In this document: in pieces, positions 1 to 8,158 of the stretch | How positions within the stretch are numbered: position 1 is the first letter of the stretch | How the letters are laid out: each line of letters begins with the position of its first letter | Origin: JAAOIF01 sp965217125 | Lineage (GTDB): Bacteria > Pseudomonadota > Gammaproteobacteria > PS1 > Pseudothioglobaceae | Assembly (NCBI GenBank): GCA_965217125.1 | Contig: OZ244244.1 | Span: forward strand, 1,488,001 to 1,552,000 | Length of the DNA: 64,000 nucleotides | Direction of reading: 5' to 3' | Notes under the pieces: model-generated | Database searches by the model: none | Seen by the model: the letters and a program-made list of their open reading frames with translations, nothing else | What the model was told of the DNA's origin: nothing | Made by a program: the position numbers and the translations under genes

Positions 1-509
1 AGATTTTGCCAGCCTTACAAAAAGAGTTAGGCTTGAAAAATCCAATGGCAGTGCCTAAGATTGAAAAAATCACCCTTAATATGGGTTTGGGCAGTGCCTT
101 AGGTGATAAAAAAATTCTGCAAAGTGCTTTGCAAGAAATGAGCTTAATTGCTGGGCAAAAACCAATGATTTGCAATGCGCGTAAATCAGTTGCAAGTTTT
201 AAACTCAGAGAAGGCAATCCAATTGGTTGTAAAGTAACACTTCGCAAGGAAAAAATGTATGAATTTTTAGACCGTTTGGTCAATATTGCTATTCCTCGTA
301 TTCGTGATTTCCGTGGCTTGAATGATAAATCATTTGATGGTCGTGGTAACTATAATATGGGCTTGACAGAGCAAATTGTATTCCCTGAAATTGATTTTGA
401 AAAAGTAACACGAGTGCGCGGTATGGATATTGCTATTATTACCAGTACACAAAGTAACGATGATGCTAAGAAACTATTGGCAATGTTTAATTTCCCATTT
501 AAAGGATAA
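1..509 (+). CDS. rplE: Ribosomal protein L5, 5' end cut by window
   Basis: L5 of the large subunit, which binds 5S rRNA in the central protuberance. The frame is already open at base 3 and about 169 codons are visible. The family is usually about 179 residues, so roughly the first ten residues lie before the window; the TTG at position 6 is internal and not a start. Family landmarks seen are KIEKITLNMGLG near the N terminus and a C-terminal GMDIAIITS segment. It is followed 5 bases later by rpsN, which is the standard spc-operon order. Confidence 0.97.
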   Translation, partial: ILPALQKELGLKNPMAVPKIEKITLNMGLGSALGDKKILQSALQEMSLIAGQKPMICNARKSVASFKLREGNPIGCKVTLRKEKMYEFLDRLVNIAIPRIRDFRGLNDKSFDGRGNYNMGLTEQIVFPEIDFEKVTRVRGMDIAIITSTQSNDDAKKLLAMFNFPFKG

Positions 510-514
510 GTAAA

Positions 515-820
515 ATGGCTAAAAAGTCTATGATAAATAGAGACATCAAGCGTGCTAAGTTGGTTGCAAAATACCGCACTAAGCGCCTTGAGTTAAAGAA
601 AATTATTAAAAGTGTAAGCTCTTCTGCTGAACAGCGTTTTCAAGCAAGCATTAAATTACAAACTCTGCCGCGTGATGCATCGCCAAGCAGACAACGCAGT
701 CGTTGTGGCTTAACCGGTCGCCCACATGGTTTTTATCGCAAGTTTGGGCTGGGCAGAATCAAACTCAGAGAACGCGCTATGAACGGTGAAGTGCCTGGCT
801 TATCTAAGGCAAGTTGGTAG
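515..820 (+). CDS. rpsN: Ribosomal protein S14
   Basis: Small-subunit head protein, 101 aa, the length of the long zinc-free form found in gammaproteobacteria. The C terminus carries the conserved GRPHGFYRKFGLGRIKLRE core and ends in SKASW as expected. It lacks the CxxC pairs of the short zinc-binding form, so a zinc-responsive paralogue is not suggested. It starts 5 nt after rplE and is followed by a 31-nt gap to rpsH. Confidence 0.97.
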   Translation: MAKKSMINRDIKRAKLVAKYRTKRLELKKIIKSVSSSAEQRFQASIKLQTLPRDASPSRQRSRCGLTGRPHGFYRKFGLGRIKLRERAMNGEVPGLSKASW

Positions 821-851
821 CTATGAGTATCAATACTATGGAGAAAAAAAT

Positions 852-1247
852 ATGAGTATGTCTGATCCAATTGCTGATATGTTAACCCGCATTCGTAATG
901 CACAGATGGTTGATAAGAAAAAAGTCAGTATTCCAGCATCAAATCTAAAATCTGCCATCGCTAGCGTGATGCAGCAAGAAGGTTATATTGAGTCGTTTAT
1001 CATTGAAGGTGAGAGCGCTGTTAAAACCTTAATTTTAAAATTAAAATATTATGACGATAAGCCGGTAATTGATTGTTTAGCAAGAATCTCTAAGCCAAGT
1101 TTGCGTGTGTATGCAAAAAGCGATGAGATGCCAAGCATTATGAACGGCTTAGGTATTGTCATTGTTTCTACCCCCAAAGGGGTGATGACAGGTCAAAACG
1201 CAGCCACTGCAAATGTCGGCGGCGAAGTTTTGTGTAGTGTTGCATAA
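852..1247 (+). CDS. rpsH: Ribosomal protein S8
   Basis: 16S rRNA binding protein of the 30S platform and, in E. coli, the translational repressor of the spc operon. The frame is open from 786, but ATG 852 is chosen because MSMSDPIADMLTRIRNAQ matches the family N terminus and a GGAGA Shine-Dalgarno lies about 9 nt upstream; this gives 131 aa, the normal length. The C-terminal GGEVLCSVA motif is present. Whether S8 represses this operon cannot be read from the sequence. Confidence 0.97.
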   Translation: MSMSDPIADMLTRIRNAQMVDKKKVSIPASNLKSAIASVMQQEGYIESFIIEGESAVKTLILKLKYYDDKPVIDCLARISKPSLRVYAKSDEMPSIMNGLGIVIVSTPKGVMTGQNAATANVGGEVLCSVA

Positions 1248-1256
1248 GGAGTTGAG

Positions 1257-1802
1257 ATGAGTAGAATTGCAAAAGCACCAATTACAATTCCAGCTGGGGT
1301 TGAAGTTTCCATAAATGGTTGCGCTATGGCCGTTAAAGGTAAATTAGGTCAAATGCAGATGGATATACATTCAGCGGTGGTAATTAACAATACTGAAAAT
1401 GTATTAACTTTTGATATTGCTAAAGTTAGCAGTAAAGAAGCAAAGAAAGCTTGGGCACAAGCAGGCACCGCTAGAGCCAATACTGCTAATTTAATTCAAG
1501 GGGTGTCAGTAGGTTGGGAAAAGAAACTCAACTTAATTGGGGTTGGTTATCGTGTTAAATCTATAGGCAAAGTCCTAGATCTAACACTTGGTTTTTCGCA
1601 TCCAATTAAATACAATTTGCCTGAAGGCATTACTGCTGAGACACCATCACAGACAGAAATTGTGGTAAAAGGTATAGATAAACAAAAAGTAGGTCAAGTA
1701 GCCGCTGAGATTAGAGCTTATCGTCCGCCAGAGCCTTACAAAGGCAAAGGTGTCCGTTATACAGATGAATATGTGGTTCGTAAAGAAGCGAAGAAGAAAT
1801 AA
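1257..1802 (+). CDS. rplF: Ribosomal protein L6
   Basis: Large-subunit protein near the factor-binding site, 181 aa against a usual 177. The start is ATG 1257, preceded by AAGGAG, directly after the rpsH stop. The C-terminal signature RPPEPYKGKGVRY is present, followed by a basic KEAKKK tail. Its place between rpsH and rplR is the conserved spc order. Confidence 0.97.
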   Translation: MSRIAKAPITIPAGVEVSINGCAMAVKGKLGQMQMDIHSAVVINNTENVLTFDIAKVSSKEAKKAWAQAGTARANTANLIQGVSVGWEKKLNLIGVGYRVKSIGKVLDLTLGFSHPIKYNLPEGITAETPSQTEIVVKGIDKQKVGQVAAEIRAYRPPEPYKGKGVRYTDEYVVRKEAKKK

Positions 1803-1818
1803 TATTAAAGGATTAGAG

Positions 1819-2166
1819 ATGAAACTATCTAAAAAAAATGCTCGTTTAAGAAGGGCAACAAAATTTAGAGCCAAACACGCAGAAACTAATGTTGAGCGTT
1901 TGTGCATACACAAAACTTCGCAACATATCTATGCGCAAATTATTAGCGCTTGTGGAACTAAAGTATTGGCTTCGGCTTCTACTGTATCTGCCAAAGTTAG
2001 CAATGGCGGCAATAAAGCGGCAGCAACTCAAATAGGCAATGAAATTGCAAAAGCAGCAAAAGCAGCAAAAATAGTAAAAGTGGCATTTGACCGTTCTGGT
2101 TTCAAATATCATGGTCGAGTAAAAACATTAGCAGATGCCGCCAGAGATGGCGGCTTAGATTTTTAA
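1819..2166 (+). CDS. rplR: Ribosomal protein L18
   Basis: 5S rRNA binding protein of the central protuberance. The frame is open from 1750, inside rplF, but ATG 1819 follows an AAAGGAT ribosome binding site and begins the basic KLSKKNARLRR segment typical of L18; this gives 115 aa, the usual size. The C terminus FDRSGFKYHGRVKTLADAAR is diagnostic for the family. Confidence 0.96.
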   Translation: MKLSKKNARLRRATKFRAKHAETNVERLCIHKTSQHIYAQIISACGTKVLASASTVSAKVSNGGNKAAATQIGNEIAKAAKAAKIVKVAFDRSGFKYHGRVKTLADAARDGGLDF

Positions 2167-2190
2167 TAGTTATATAAATAGGTAATAATA

Positions 2191-2700
2191 ATGGCTGAAA
2201 ATAATAATAATGACGATAACGAATATATTGAAAAATTGGTGAATATTCGCCGCGTTGTCAAGGTGGTTAAAGGCGGGCGCATTTTTGGTTTCTCAGCATT
2301 AGTTGTTGTGGGCGATGGTAATGGTAAAGTCGGTTACGGCACGGGTAAAGCGCGTGAAGTCCCTACAGCAATCCAAAAAGCTATGGACAAAGCCAAACGA
2401 GCCATGAAAAATGTGCCACTTAAAGACGGCACACTTTATTACCCAATCACTTCTAATATCGGTGCTGCTAAAGTTTATATGCAGCCTGCATCAGAAGGCA
2501 CAGGCGTTATTGCCGGTGGCCCAATGCGTAGCGTATTAGAGGCAGTTGGGGTGCATAATATCTTGACAAAATGTAATGGGACGCGTAATCCAATTAGTGT
2601 GGTTCGTGCTACTATTGATGGGTTAAGCTCAATGTCATCACCACAATCAGTGGCAGCTAAACGCGGTAAAACTGTTGAACAAATTATTGGGGAAGCATAA
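2191..2700 (+). CDS. rpsE: Ribosomal protein S5
   Basis: Decoding-site protein of the 30S subunit involved in mRNA unwinding and accuracy, 169 aa. The N terminus is Asn/Asp-rich (AENNNNDDNE). The conserved KVVKGGRIFGFSALVVVGDG segment and ANVGYGTGKA-like glycine loop (here KVGYGTGKA) are seen near residues 28-53. The stop codon overlaps the rpmD start by one base (TAATG), implying translational coupling. Confidence 0.97.
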   Translation: MAENNNNDDNEYIEKLVNIRRVVKVVKGGRIFGFSALVVVGDGNGKVGYGTGKAREVPTAIQKAMDKAKRAMKNVPLKDGTLYYPITSNIGAAKVYMQPASEGTGVIAGGPMRSVLEAVGVHNILTKCNGTRNPISVVRATIDGLSSMSSPQSVAAKRGKTVEQIIGEA

Positions 2701-3071
2701 TGGCTGAAGAAAAGCAAACAACTAAAAAACCAGCGGCAGTAAAAAAAGCCGCAGTCAGCAAAAAGCCAGTGGCTAAAAAAGCAGTGGCAGTAAAAAAAGC
2801 CGCAGTTAGCAAAAAGCCTGAGGCTAAAAAAGCAGTGGCAGTAAAAAAAGCCGCAGTCAGCAAAAAGCCTGAGGCTAAAAAAGTAGCTGTTAAGAAAAAC
2901 ACAGTTAGAGTAACTTTGGTTAAAAGTTTTTATGGTCGTCTGCCAGCACATCGTGCAACGGTTAGGGGTCTGGGGCTAAAGCGTATTAACCATACGGTAG
3001 AACTAATTGATACGCCTCAAGCCAGAGGCATGATAAATAAAGTATCTTACTTACTTAGAGTAGAGGCTTAG
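2700..3071 (+). CDS. rpmD: Ribosomal protein L30 with Lys/Ala repeat extension
   Basis: L30 is normally about 60 aa; this product is 123 aa. Residues ~67-123 are a complete L30 (TVRVTLVKSFYGRLP ... RGLGLKRINHTVEL). Residues 1-66 are an extra lysine/alanine/valine-rich segment with a 17-residue unit (AVKKAAVSKKPxAKKAV) repeated about three times from residue 13, resembling histone-H1-like or AlgP-like basic tails. The start is fixed by the one-base overlap with the rpsE stop, and no stop codon separates extension and L30 core, so it is one protein. The role of the tail is unknown; extra RNA or DNA contact is a guess. Confidence 0.93.
   Translation: MAEEKQTTKKPAAVKKAAVSKKPVAKKAVAVKKAAVSKKPEAKKAVAVKKAAVSKKPEAKKVAVKKNTVRVTLVKSFYGRLPAHRATVRGLGLKRINHTVELIDTPQARGMINKVSYLLRVEA
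2736..2882 (+). repeat. 51-bp tandem repeat inside rpmD
   Basis: About three near-identical copies of a 51-bp unit encode the 17-residue Lys/Ala repeats of the L30 extension. The copies differ by only a few bases (for example PVA versus PEA), suggesting recent slippage or unequal crossing over. Copy number could vary between strains. Confidence 0.88.
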
Positions 3072-3076
3072 GAATT

Positions 3077-3520
3077 ATGAACACTATGCAATTAAACACA
3101 TTAGCGCCAGTAGCAGGCGAAAAACAACTTAGAAAACGCGTTGGCCGTGGGATTGGCAGCGGTCTTGGTAAAACTTGTGGCCGTGGTTGCAACGGTCAAA
3201 AAGCTCGTTCAGGAGGTTCTACTAAGGTTGGTTTTGAAGGTGGTCAAATGCCTTTGCAACGCCGTCTTCCAAAAGTCGGTTTCTCATCAAGAGTGTCTAT
3301 TATTAGCTCACAAGTTACCTTAGCAGAAATCAACAAGCTTGAAGAAACTGAAATTACAGTTGATGTGTTAAAACAACACAACTTAGTAACAAAGAATATT
3401 AAGCATGTTAAACTTATGTTGTCTGGCGAAATCACCAGAGCAGTTACTTTAATCGGCATCAGGGCGACCAAAGGTGCAAAAGCAGCAATTGAGGCTGCTA
3501 AAGGCTCAGTCAAAGAGTAA
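3077..3520 (+). CDS. rplO: Ribosomal protein L15
   Basis: Late-assembly 50S protein, 147 aa, usual length about 144. The N terminus shows the glycine/arginine-rich stretch GRGIGSGLGKTCGRGCNGQKAR characteristic of L15 and needed for rRNA contact, followed by GFEGGQMPLQRRLPK. It lies directly before secY with a 5-nt gap, as in most bacteria. Confidence 0.97.
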   Translation: MNTMQLNTLAPVAGEKQLRKRVGRGIGSGLGKTCGRGCNGQKARSGGSTKVGFEGGQMPLQRRLPKVGFSSRVSIISSQVTLAEINKLEETEITVDVLKQHNLVTKNIKHVKLMLSGEITRAVTLIGIRATKGAKAAIEAAKGSVKE

Positions 3521-3525
3521 TTATT

Positions 3526-4827
3526 ATGAGCCAACCAGCATTAGGACTTTCTCAAGATTTAATAAAGCGTATCCTGTTTTTATTGGGTGCGTTAATCATT
3601 TTTAGGCTTGGCACACATATTACTATTCCCTTTATTTCAAGCACCGCACTTGCCTCATTAGTGCAAGATCAACAAGGCACGATTTTGGATATGTTTAATA
3701 TGTTTTCCGGCGGCGCTTTGGAAAGATTATCTATTTTCACCTTAGGCATTATGCCTTATATTTCAGCATCAATTATCATTCAGTTGATGGCTACGACTGT
3801 GCCAAAATTAGAACAACTTAAAAAAGAAGGCGAAACAGGCAAGCGCAAGATTACCCAATACACCCGACTCGGCACGGTTATTTTGGCAGTGTTTCAGTCG
3901 TATGGAATTTCCATTGCTTTGCAATCTCAAAGTGCCGGTGGCGTTGCCTTAGTAACTCAAGGCGGCTTTATTTTTAGTTTGGTTACGGTGGTAACGCTGA
4001 CCACAGGCACCTTATTTTTAATGTGGTTAGGCGAACAAATTACTGAAAAAGGTATTGGTAACGGCATCTCAATGATTATTTTTGCTGGTATTGTTTCAGG
4101 GCTTCCATCAGCATTAGGCTCAACCCTATCATTAGTTTCTACTGGCGAGTTAACCGTTATTCTGGTTGTCATTTTATTGACGATGACATTATTAGTAACA
4201 GCATTTGTGGTGTTTATGGAGCGTGGGCAACGCCGTATCACGGTGAATTATGCCAAGCGTCAGCAAGGGCGTAAAATGGTTGGCGGTCAAAGCTCATATT
4301 TGCCATTGAAAATTAATATGGCGGGGGTGATTCCGCCGATTTTCGCCTCTAGTATTATTTTATTTCCTACCACCTTAGGCGGTTGGTTTTCACAAGGCGG
4401 TGATTTAACTTGGATTGATAAATTGATTAGCGGTCTTTCACCGGGACAGCCTTTGTATGTGTTGTTTTATGGTTTGGCTATTGTATTTTTTACCTTCTTT
4501 TATACTGCTTTGACCTTTGATGCAAAAGATACCGCTGATAACTTGCGTAAATCAGGTGGCTTTATTCCCGGTATTCGCCCAGGTCAGCATTCTGCTGATT
4601 ATATTGATGCAGTGATGTCGCGTTTAACAGCATCGGGCGCTATTTATATTACTGCTGTGTGTCTATTGCCAGAATTTTTAATTTTATATTGGAATGTGCC
4701 GTTTTATTTTGGTGGCACCAGTTTGCTGATTATTGTAGTTGTGGTGATGGATTTTATCACTCAAGCGCAGTCGCATTTAATGTCTAATCAGTATGAGTCA
4801 TTAATGAAAAAAGCGGGTTTAAACTAA
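3526..4827 (+). CDS. secY: SecY protein translocase channel
   Basis: Pore subunit of the SecYEG translocon in the inner membrane, 433 aa with about ten hydrophobic segments. Family signatures seen include the plug and TM2 region DMFNMFSGGALERLSIFTLGIMP and PYISASIIIQL, and the cytosolic loop with NLRKSGGFIPGIRPG. It is encoded at the end of the spc operon between rplO and rpmJ, the canonical position. It would export the many signal-peptide proteins found later in this window. Confidence 0.97.
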   Translation: MSQPALGLSQDLIKRILFLLGALIIFRLGTHITIPFISSTALASLVQDQQGTILDMFNMFSGGALERLSIFTLGIMPYISASIIIQLMATTVPKLEQLKKEGETGKRKITQYTRLGTVILAVFQSYGISIALQSQSAGGVALVTQGGFIFSLVTVVTLTTGTLFLMWLGEQITEKGIGNGISMIIFAGIVSGLPSALGSTLSLVSTGELTVILVVILLTMTLLVTAFVVFMERGQRRITVNYAKRQQGRKMVGGQSSYLPLKINMAGVIPPIFASSIILFPTTLGGWFSQGGDLTWIDKLISGLSPGQPLYVLFYGLAIVFFTFFYTALTFDAKDTADNLRKSGGFIPGIRPGQHSADYIDAVMSRLTASGAIYITAVCLLPEFLILYWNVPFYFGGTSLLIIVVVVMDFITQAQSHLMSNQYESLMKKAGLN

Positions 4828-4841
4828 TATAAGGTGGGGTT

Positions 4842-4955
4842 ATGAAAGTAAGAGCATCAGTTAAAAAGATTTGTAATAATTGTAAAATTATCAAGCGCCA
4901 TGGCGTGGTGCGGGTGATTTGTAAAGAGCCTCGTCATAAGCAAAGACAGGGCTAG
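4842..4955 (+). CDS. rpmJ: Ribosomal protein L36
   Basis: A 37-residue protein. Cys11, Cys14, Cys27 and His32 form the zinc ribbon of the C+ form of L36. A purine-rich AAGGTGGGG ribosome binding site precedes ATG 4842. It closes the spc operon 14 nt after secY; the next gene rpsM has its own promoter. Confidence 0.95.
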
Positions 4956-4963
4956 AATTTGAA

Positions 4964-4992
4964 TTGACATTGTTAGGTTTGCAGGGTATAAT
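4964..4992 (+). promoter_or_regulatory. Consensus sigma70 promoter of the alpha operon
   Basis: TTGACA at 4964-4969 and TATAAT at 4987-4992 are separated by exactly 17 bases, a perfect match to both housekeeping sigma consensus hexamers. It lies just after the rpmJ stop and about 80 bp before rpsM, so it should drive rpsM-rpsK-rpsD-rpoA-rplQ. Confidence 0.88.
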
Positions 4993-5005
4993 TGCGGGTT
5001 TTTTG

Positions 5006-5041
5006 ATTTTTAGGTGAAAAATGCAGTTAATACCTAAAAAT
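5006..5041 (+). promoter_or_regulatory. Leader hairpin upstream of rpsM
   Basis: A perfect 10-bp inverted repeat, ATTTTTAGGT at 5006-5015 and ACCTAAAAAT at 5032-5041, encloses a 16-nt loop in the predicted 5' leader of the alpha operon. In E. coli, S4 represses this operon through a leader pseudoknot. The position fits such a role, but the fold is not shown to match and S4 binding is inference. Confidence 0.5.
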
Positions 5042-5072
5042 AGAATGCAGGAAAATAGGATTAGTATTATAT

Positions 5073-5426
5073 ATGGCTAGAATCGCGGGAATTAATATCC
5101 CAACGGATAAACACATTGTTATTGGCTTACAGTCAATCTTTGGCATTGGTTGGTCGCGTGCAAAAAAGCTTTGTGCACAGCTTAAATTAGACCCACAAAT
5201 TAAAGTGGCTGATTTGAATGAAGAGCAGTTAGAGTTAATTCGCAATGCTGTTGCAAAACTTGAGATAGAGGGCGATCTTCGTCGTCAAGTGGCAATGGAT
5301 ATTAAGCGCCTTGTAGATTTGGGTTGCTACCGCGGTGTTCGCCATAGAAAATCATTACCACTTCGCGGTCAAAGAACCAAAACAAATGCCAGAACTCGCA
5401 AGGGTCCTCGGCGTTTAATCAAATAA
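5073..5426 (+). CDS. rpsM: Ribosomal protein S13
   Basis: 30S head protein contacting the P-site tRNA and the B1 bridges, 117 aa. The N-terminal ARIAGINIPTDKHI motif, the helix-two-turn-helix segment, and the basic C terminus RGQRTKTNARTRKGPRR are all present. First gene of the alpha operon, behind its own promoter. Confidence 0.97.
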   Translation: MARIAGINIPTDKHIVIGLQSIFGIGWSRAKKLCAQLKLDPQIKVADLNEEQLELIRNAVAKLEIEGDLRRQVAMDIKRLVDLGCYRGVRHRKSLPLRGQRTKTNARTRKGPRRLIK

Positions 5427-5443
5427 TTATTAAGTAGATATTT

Positions 5444-5827
5444 ATGGACAAGACAGCAGTAAAAAAGAAATCAAAAAAAGTCGTTACTGACGGTATTGCG
5501 CATATTTACGCAACCTTTAACAATACCATTGTGATGATTACTGATCGTCATGGCAATGCAGTTTGCTGGGCAACTTCAGGTGGTTCTGGTTTTAGAGGTT
5601 CAAGAAAATCAACCCCATTTGCCGCACAGGTTGCAGCAGGTAATTGTGGTGAAAAAGCATTAACTTTTGGCATGAAAAACTTAGATATTCGTGTTAAGGG
5701 TCCTGGCCCCGGTAGAGACAGCGCTATTCGTGGGCTAAATGCACAAGGGTTAAAAATTCAATCAATAACAGATGTTACGCCAATCCCTCATAACGGTTGT
5801 CGTCCATCAAAGAAAAGAAGAGTATAG
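5444..5827 (+). CDS. rpsK: Ribosomal protein S11
   Basis: 30S platform protein near the Shine-Dalgarno duplex, 127 aa. It shows the family motifs HIYATFNNTIVMITD, GFRGSRKSTPFAAQ and the C-terminal NGCRPSKKRRV. It follows rpsM by 17 nt and precedes rpsD by 12 nt, the usual alpha-operon order. Confidence 0.97.
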   Translation: MDKTAVKKKSKKVVTDGIAHIYATFNNTIVMITDRHGNAVCWATSGGSGFRGSRKSTPFAAQVAAGNCGEKALTFGMKNLDIRVKGPGPGRDSAIRGLNAQGLKIQSITDVTPIPHNGCRPSKKRRV

Positions 5828-5839
5828 GGAACTAAAATT

Positions 5840-6466
5840 ATGGCTAGATATACCGGACCTACTTGTAAATTAGCACGCCGCGAAGGCACAGACTTGTTTC
5901 TAAAAAGTGGCATTAGATTATTAGATTCTAAGTGTAGAATATCGCAATTACCCGGTATGCACGGCACCAATGCCCGCCGTCAAAAAGGCACAGAATATGG
6001 CTTGCAGTTGCGTGAAAAACAAAAAGTAAGGCGCATCTATGGCGTGTTAGAAAAGCAATTCCGCCTATATTATAAAAAAGCCTCACAAAACAAAGGCTCT
6101 ACCGGTAACAACTTATTATCTTTATTAGAATGTCGCTTAGATAATGTGGTTTATCGTATGGGTTTTGGTGCTACGCGCGCCGAAGCAAGGCAATTAGTCT
6201 CGCACAAATCTATTTTAGTTAATGACGCTGTGGTTAATATTCCATCTTATCAAGTGAGTGTGAATGATGAGATTGCAGTCAGAGAAAAAGCCAAAAAACA
6301 AAACCGCATTCAATTAGCTGTTGAATTAGCACAACAAGCTGGTCAGGTTGAGTGGGTCGAGGTAGATAACAAAGCACTCAAAGGTGTGTTTAAAAATGTT
6401 CCTGCTCGTGATGATTTGTCATCAGATATTGAAGAACATTTAATTGTTGAATTATATTCAAAATAA
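5840..6466 (+). CDS. rpsD: Ribosomal protein S4
   Basis: 16S rRNA assembly initiator, 208 aa. The S4 RNA-binding domain is visible around residues 97-160 (CRLDNVVYRMGFGATRAEAR, HKSILVN). It is the candidate autoregulator of this operon by analogy with E. coli. The gene ends 10 nt before the rpoA start. Confidence 0.97.
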   Translation: MARYTGPTCKLARREGTDLFLKSGIRLLDSKCRISQLPGMHGTNARRQKGTEYGLQLREKQKVRRIYGVLEKQFRLYYKKASQNKGSTGNNLLSLLECRLDNVVYRMGFGATRAEARQLVSHKSILVNDAVVNIPSYQVSVNDEIAVREKAKKQNRIQLAVELAQQAGQVEWVEVDNKALKGVFKNVPARDDLSSDIEEHLIVELYSK

Positions 6467-6476
6467 AGGAAACATT

Positions 6477-7457
6477 ATGCAAGGTAGCGCAAGAAATTTT
6501 TTAAAGCCAAAAATGGTCGAATCAATACAAACAGGCACAAATGAATACAGAGTTATTCTTCAACCTTTAGAAAGAGGCTTCGGTCATACATTAGGAAATG
6601 CACTTAGAAGAACATTATTATCTTCTATGGTCGGCTCAGCAATAACTGAGGTGGCAATTGATGGTGTTATGCACGAGTTTTCAACCATTGATGGGGTGCA
6701 AGAAGATGTCTTAGATATTCTATTAAACCTTAAAGAAGTATCAGTAGCGCTGAATACCAGTGAGAGTGCCGAGCTGGTAATTGATAAAAAAGGCCCTTGT
6801 GAAATTACGGTGGCAGATATTGAAAAAAACGGCACTGATGTTTCAGTATTTAATGCCGATAAAGTGATTGCAACGGTAAATAATGGCGGGCATATGCGGA
6901 TGACCATCAAGATTGGCACAGGCATTGGCTATGATGCCGCGGTAACACGCGATGATGAGGCTTCAACCATTGGCGGTATGCAACTTGATGCCAGTTTTTC
7001 ACCAATCAAACGCGTGAGCTTTACCGTAGAATCCGCCCGTGTTGAGCAAAAGGTTAATCTTGATAAACTCAATATCATACTTGAAACTAACGGCTCTGTT
7101 GATGCAGAACAGGCAATCAAACGCGCAGCAAGCATCTTACAAGACCAATTAACTTCATTTGTTGAGCTTGAATTGCTTGAAGAAACAGCAGCATTGCCAA
7201 CTTCCGATGATTTTGACCCACAACTATTAGCAGCGGTTGACGAGTTAGAACTAACCGTGCGTAGTGCAAATTGTCTGAAAGCAGAGCAAATTTACTATAT
7301 TGGTGACTTAATCCAAAAATCTGAACAAGACTTATTAAGAACACCTAATTTAGGTCGCAAGTCACTCAATGAAATTAAAGAAGTATTAATTGAAAAAAAG
7401 CTTGCATTAGGCACAGTGATTGAGAATTGGCCGCCGGTTGATTTGATGAGCGAATAA
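6477..7457 (+). CDS. rpoA: RNA polymerase alpha subunit
   Basis: Assembly platform of RNA polymerase; its C-terminal domain contacts UP elements and activators. ATG 6477 behind AAAGGAA is chosen over an upstream in-frame ATG at 6444 lying inside rpsD; this gives 326 aa against 329 in E. coli. The N-terminal domain contains QPLERGFGHTLGNALRR (residues ~29-45), and the C-terminal domain (~250-320) contains ELTVRSANCLKAE and TPNLGRKSLNEIK. Confidence 0.97.
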   Translation: MQGSARNFLKPKMVESIQTGTNEYRVILQPLERGFGHTLGNALRRTLLSSMVGSAITEVAIDGVMHEFSTIDGVQEDVLDILLNLKEVSVALNTSESAELVIDKKGPCEITVADIEKNGTDVSVFNADKVIATVNNGGHMRMTIKIGTGIGYDAAVTRDDEASTIGGMQLDASFSPIKRVSFTVESARVEQKVNLDKLNIILETNGSVDAEQAIKRAASILQDQLTSFVELELLEETAALPTSDDFDPQLLAAVDELELTVRSANCLKAEQIYYIGDLIQKSEQDLLRTPNLGRKSLNEIKEVLIEKKLALGTVIENWPPVDLMSE

Positions 7458-7475
7458 GTAAAATAGGTAACCAAT

Positions 7476-7892
7476 ATGAGACATAGAAAATCAGGCAGAC
7501 AATTAAATCGTAACGCTTCTCACCGTAGGGCAATGTTTAAAAATATGGCAAATTCGTTATTTGAACATCAAACCATCAAAACCACTTTGCCTAAAGCCAA
7601 AGAGCTTAGGCGCATTGTTGAGCCATTAATTACTAAGGCAAAAATCGATAGTGTCGCCAACCGCCGTAATGCTTTTGCAAAATTACGCGATAATGCCGCA
7701 GTTGTTAAATTATTCACCGAGTTAGCTCCATTTTATAAAGAGCGCCCTGGTGGCTATGTTCGTATCTTAAAAGCCGGCTTCCGTAGTGGCGATAAAGCGC
7801 CGATGGCAATCGTCCAATTGGTTGATTTTGAGCCCCCTACAACAAAACAAGACGATACACAAACCGTTGATGCACAAACCATTGATTCATAA
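7476..7892 (+). CDS. rplQ: Ribosomal protein L17
   Basis: Protein at the peptide exit tunnel, 138 aa. The conserved N terminus MRHRKSGRQLNRNASHRRAM is present and the GGYVRILK motif is near residue 90. The last ~20 residues form an Asp/Thr/Gln-rich tail beyond the folded core, which is common and variable in this family. Last gene of the alpha operon proper. Confidence 0.97.
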   Translation: MRHRKSGRQLNRNASHRRAMFKNMANSLFEHQTIKTTLPKAKELRRIVEPLITKAKIDSVANRRNAFAKLRDNAAVVKLFTELAPFYKERPGGYVRILKAGFRSGDKAPMAIVQLVDFEPPTTKQDDTQTVDAQTIDS

Positions 7893-7906
7893 AAGGAATA
7901 TAAAAT

Positions 7907-8122
7907 ATGCCCTCAATTAAAGTCCGAGATAACGAGCCATTTGATATTGCATTGCGCCGTTTCCGCCGTTCATGCGATAGAGCTGGCGTGATTACTGATG
8001 TTAGAAAAAAAGAATTTTACGAGAAACCAACTTGGGTCAATAAACGCATGAAAGCCGCCGCAATTAAACGCACCCACAAAGAAATGGCCAAAAACCGCGT
8101 TCACCGCAAACGCATGTATTAA
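7907..8122 (+). CDS. rpsU: Ribosomal protein S21
   Basis: Small basic 30S protein involved in translation initiation, 71 aa, the standard size. It has the family N terminus PSIKVRDNEPFDIALRRFRR and a Lys/Arg-rich C terminus ending HRKRMY. It starts 14 nt after rplQ with GGAAT upstream. In many gammaproteobacteria rpsU is followed by yqeY and dnaG; here yqeY is displaced by about 4.8 kb. Confidence 0.97.
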   Translation: MPSIKVRDNEPFDIALRRFRRSCDRAGVITDVRKKEFYEKPTWVNKRMKAAAIKRTHKEMAKNRVHRKRMY

Positions 8123-8158
8123 CCGCTTTTAAGCAATCAAAACATTATCTCAAAAGTA

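Noticed and set aside
786..851. Upstream extension of rpsH
   Set aside because: It overlaps rpsN and lacks similarity; the family start with a ribosome binding site is at 852.
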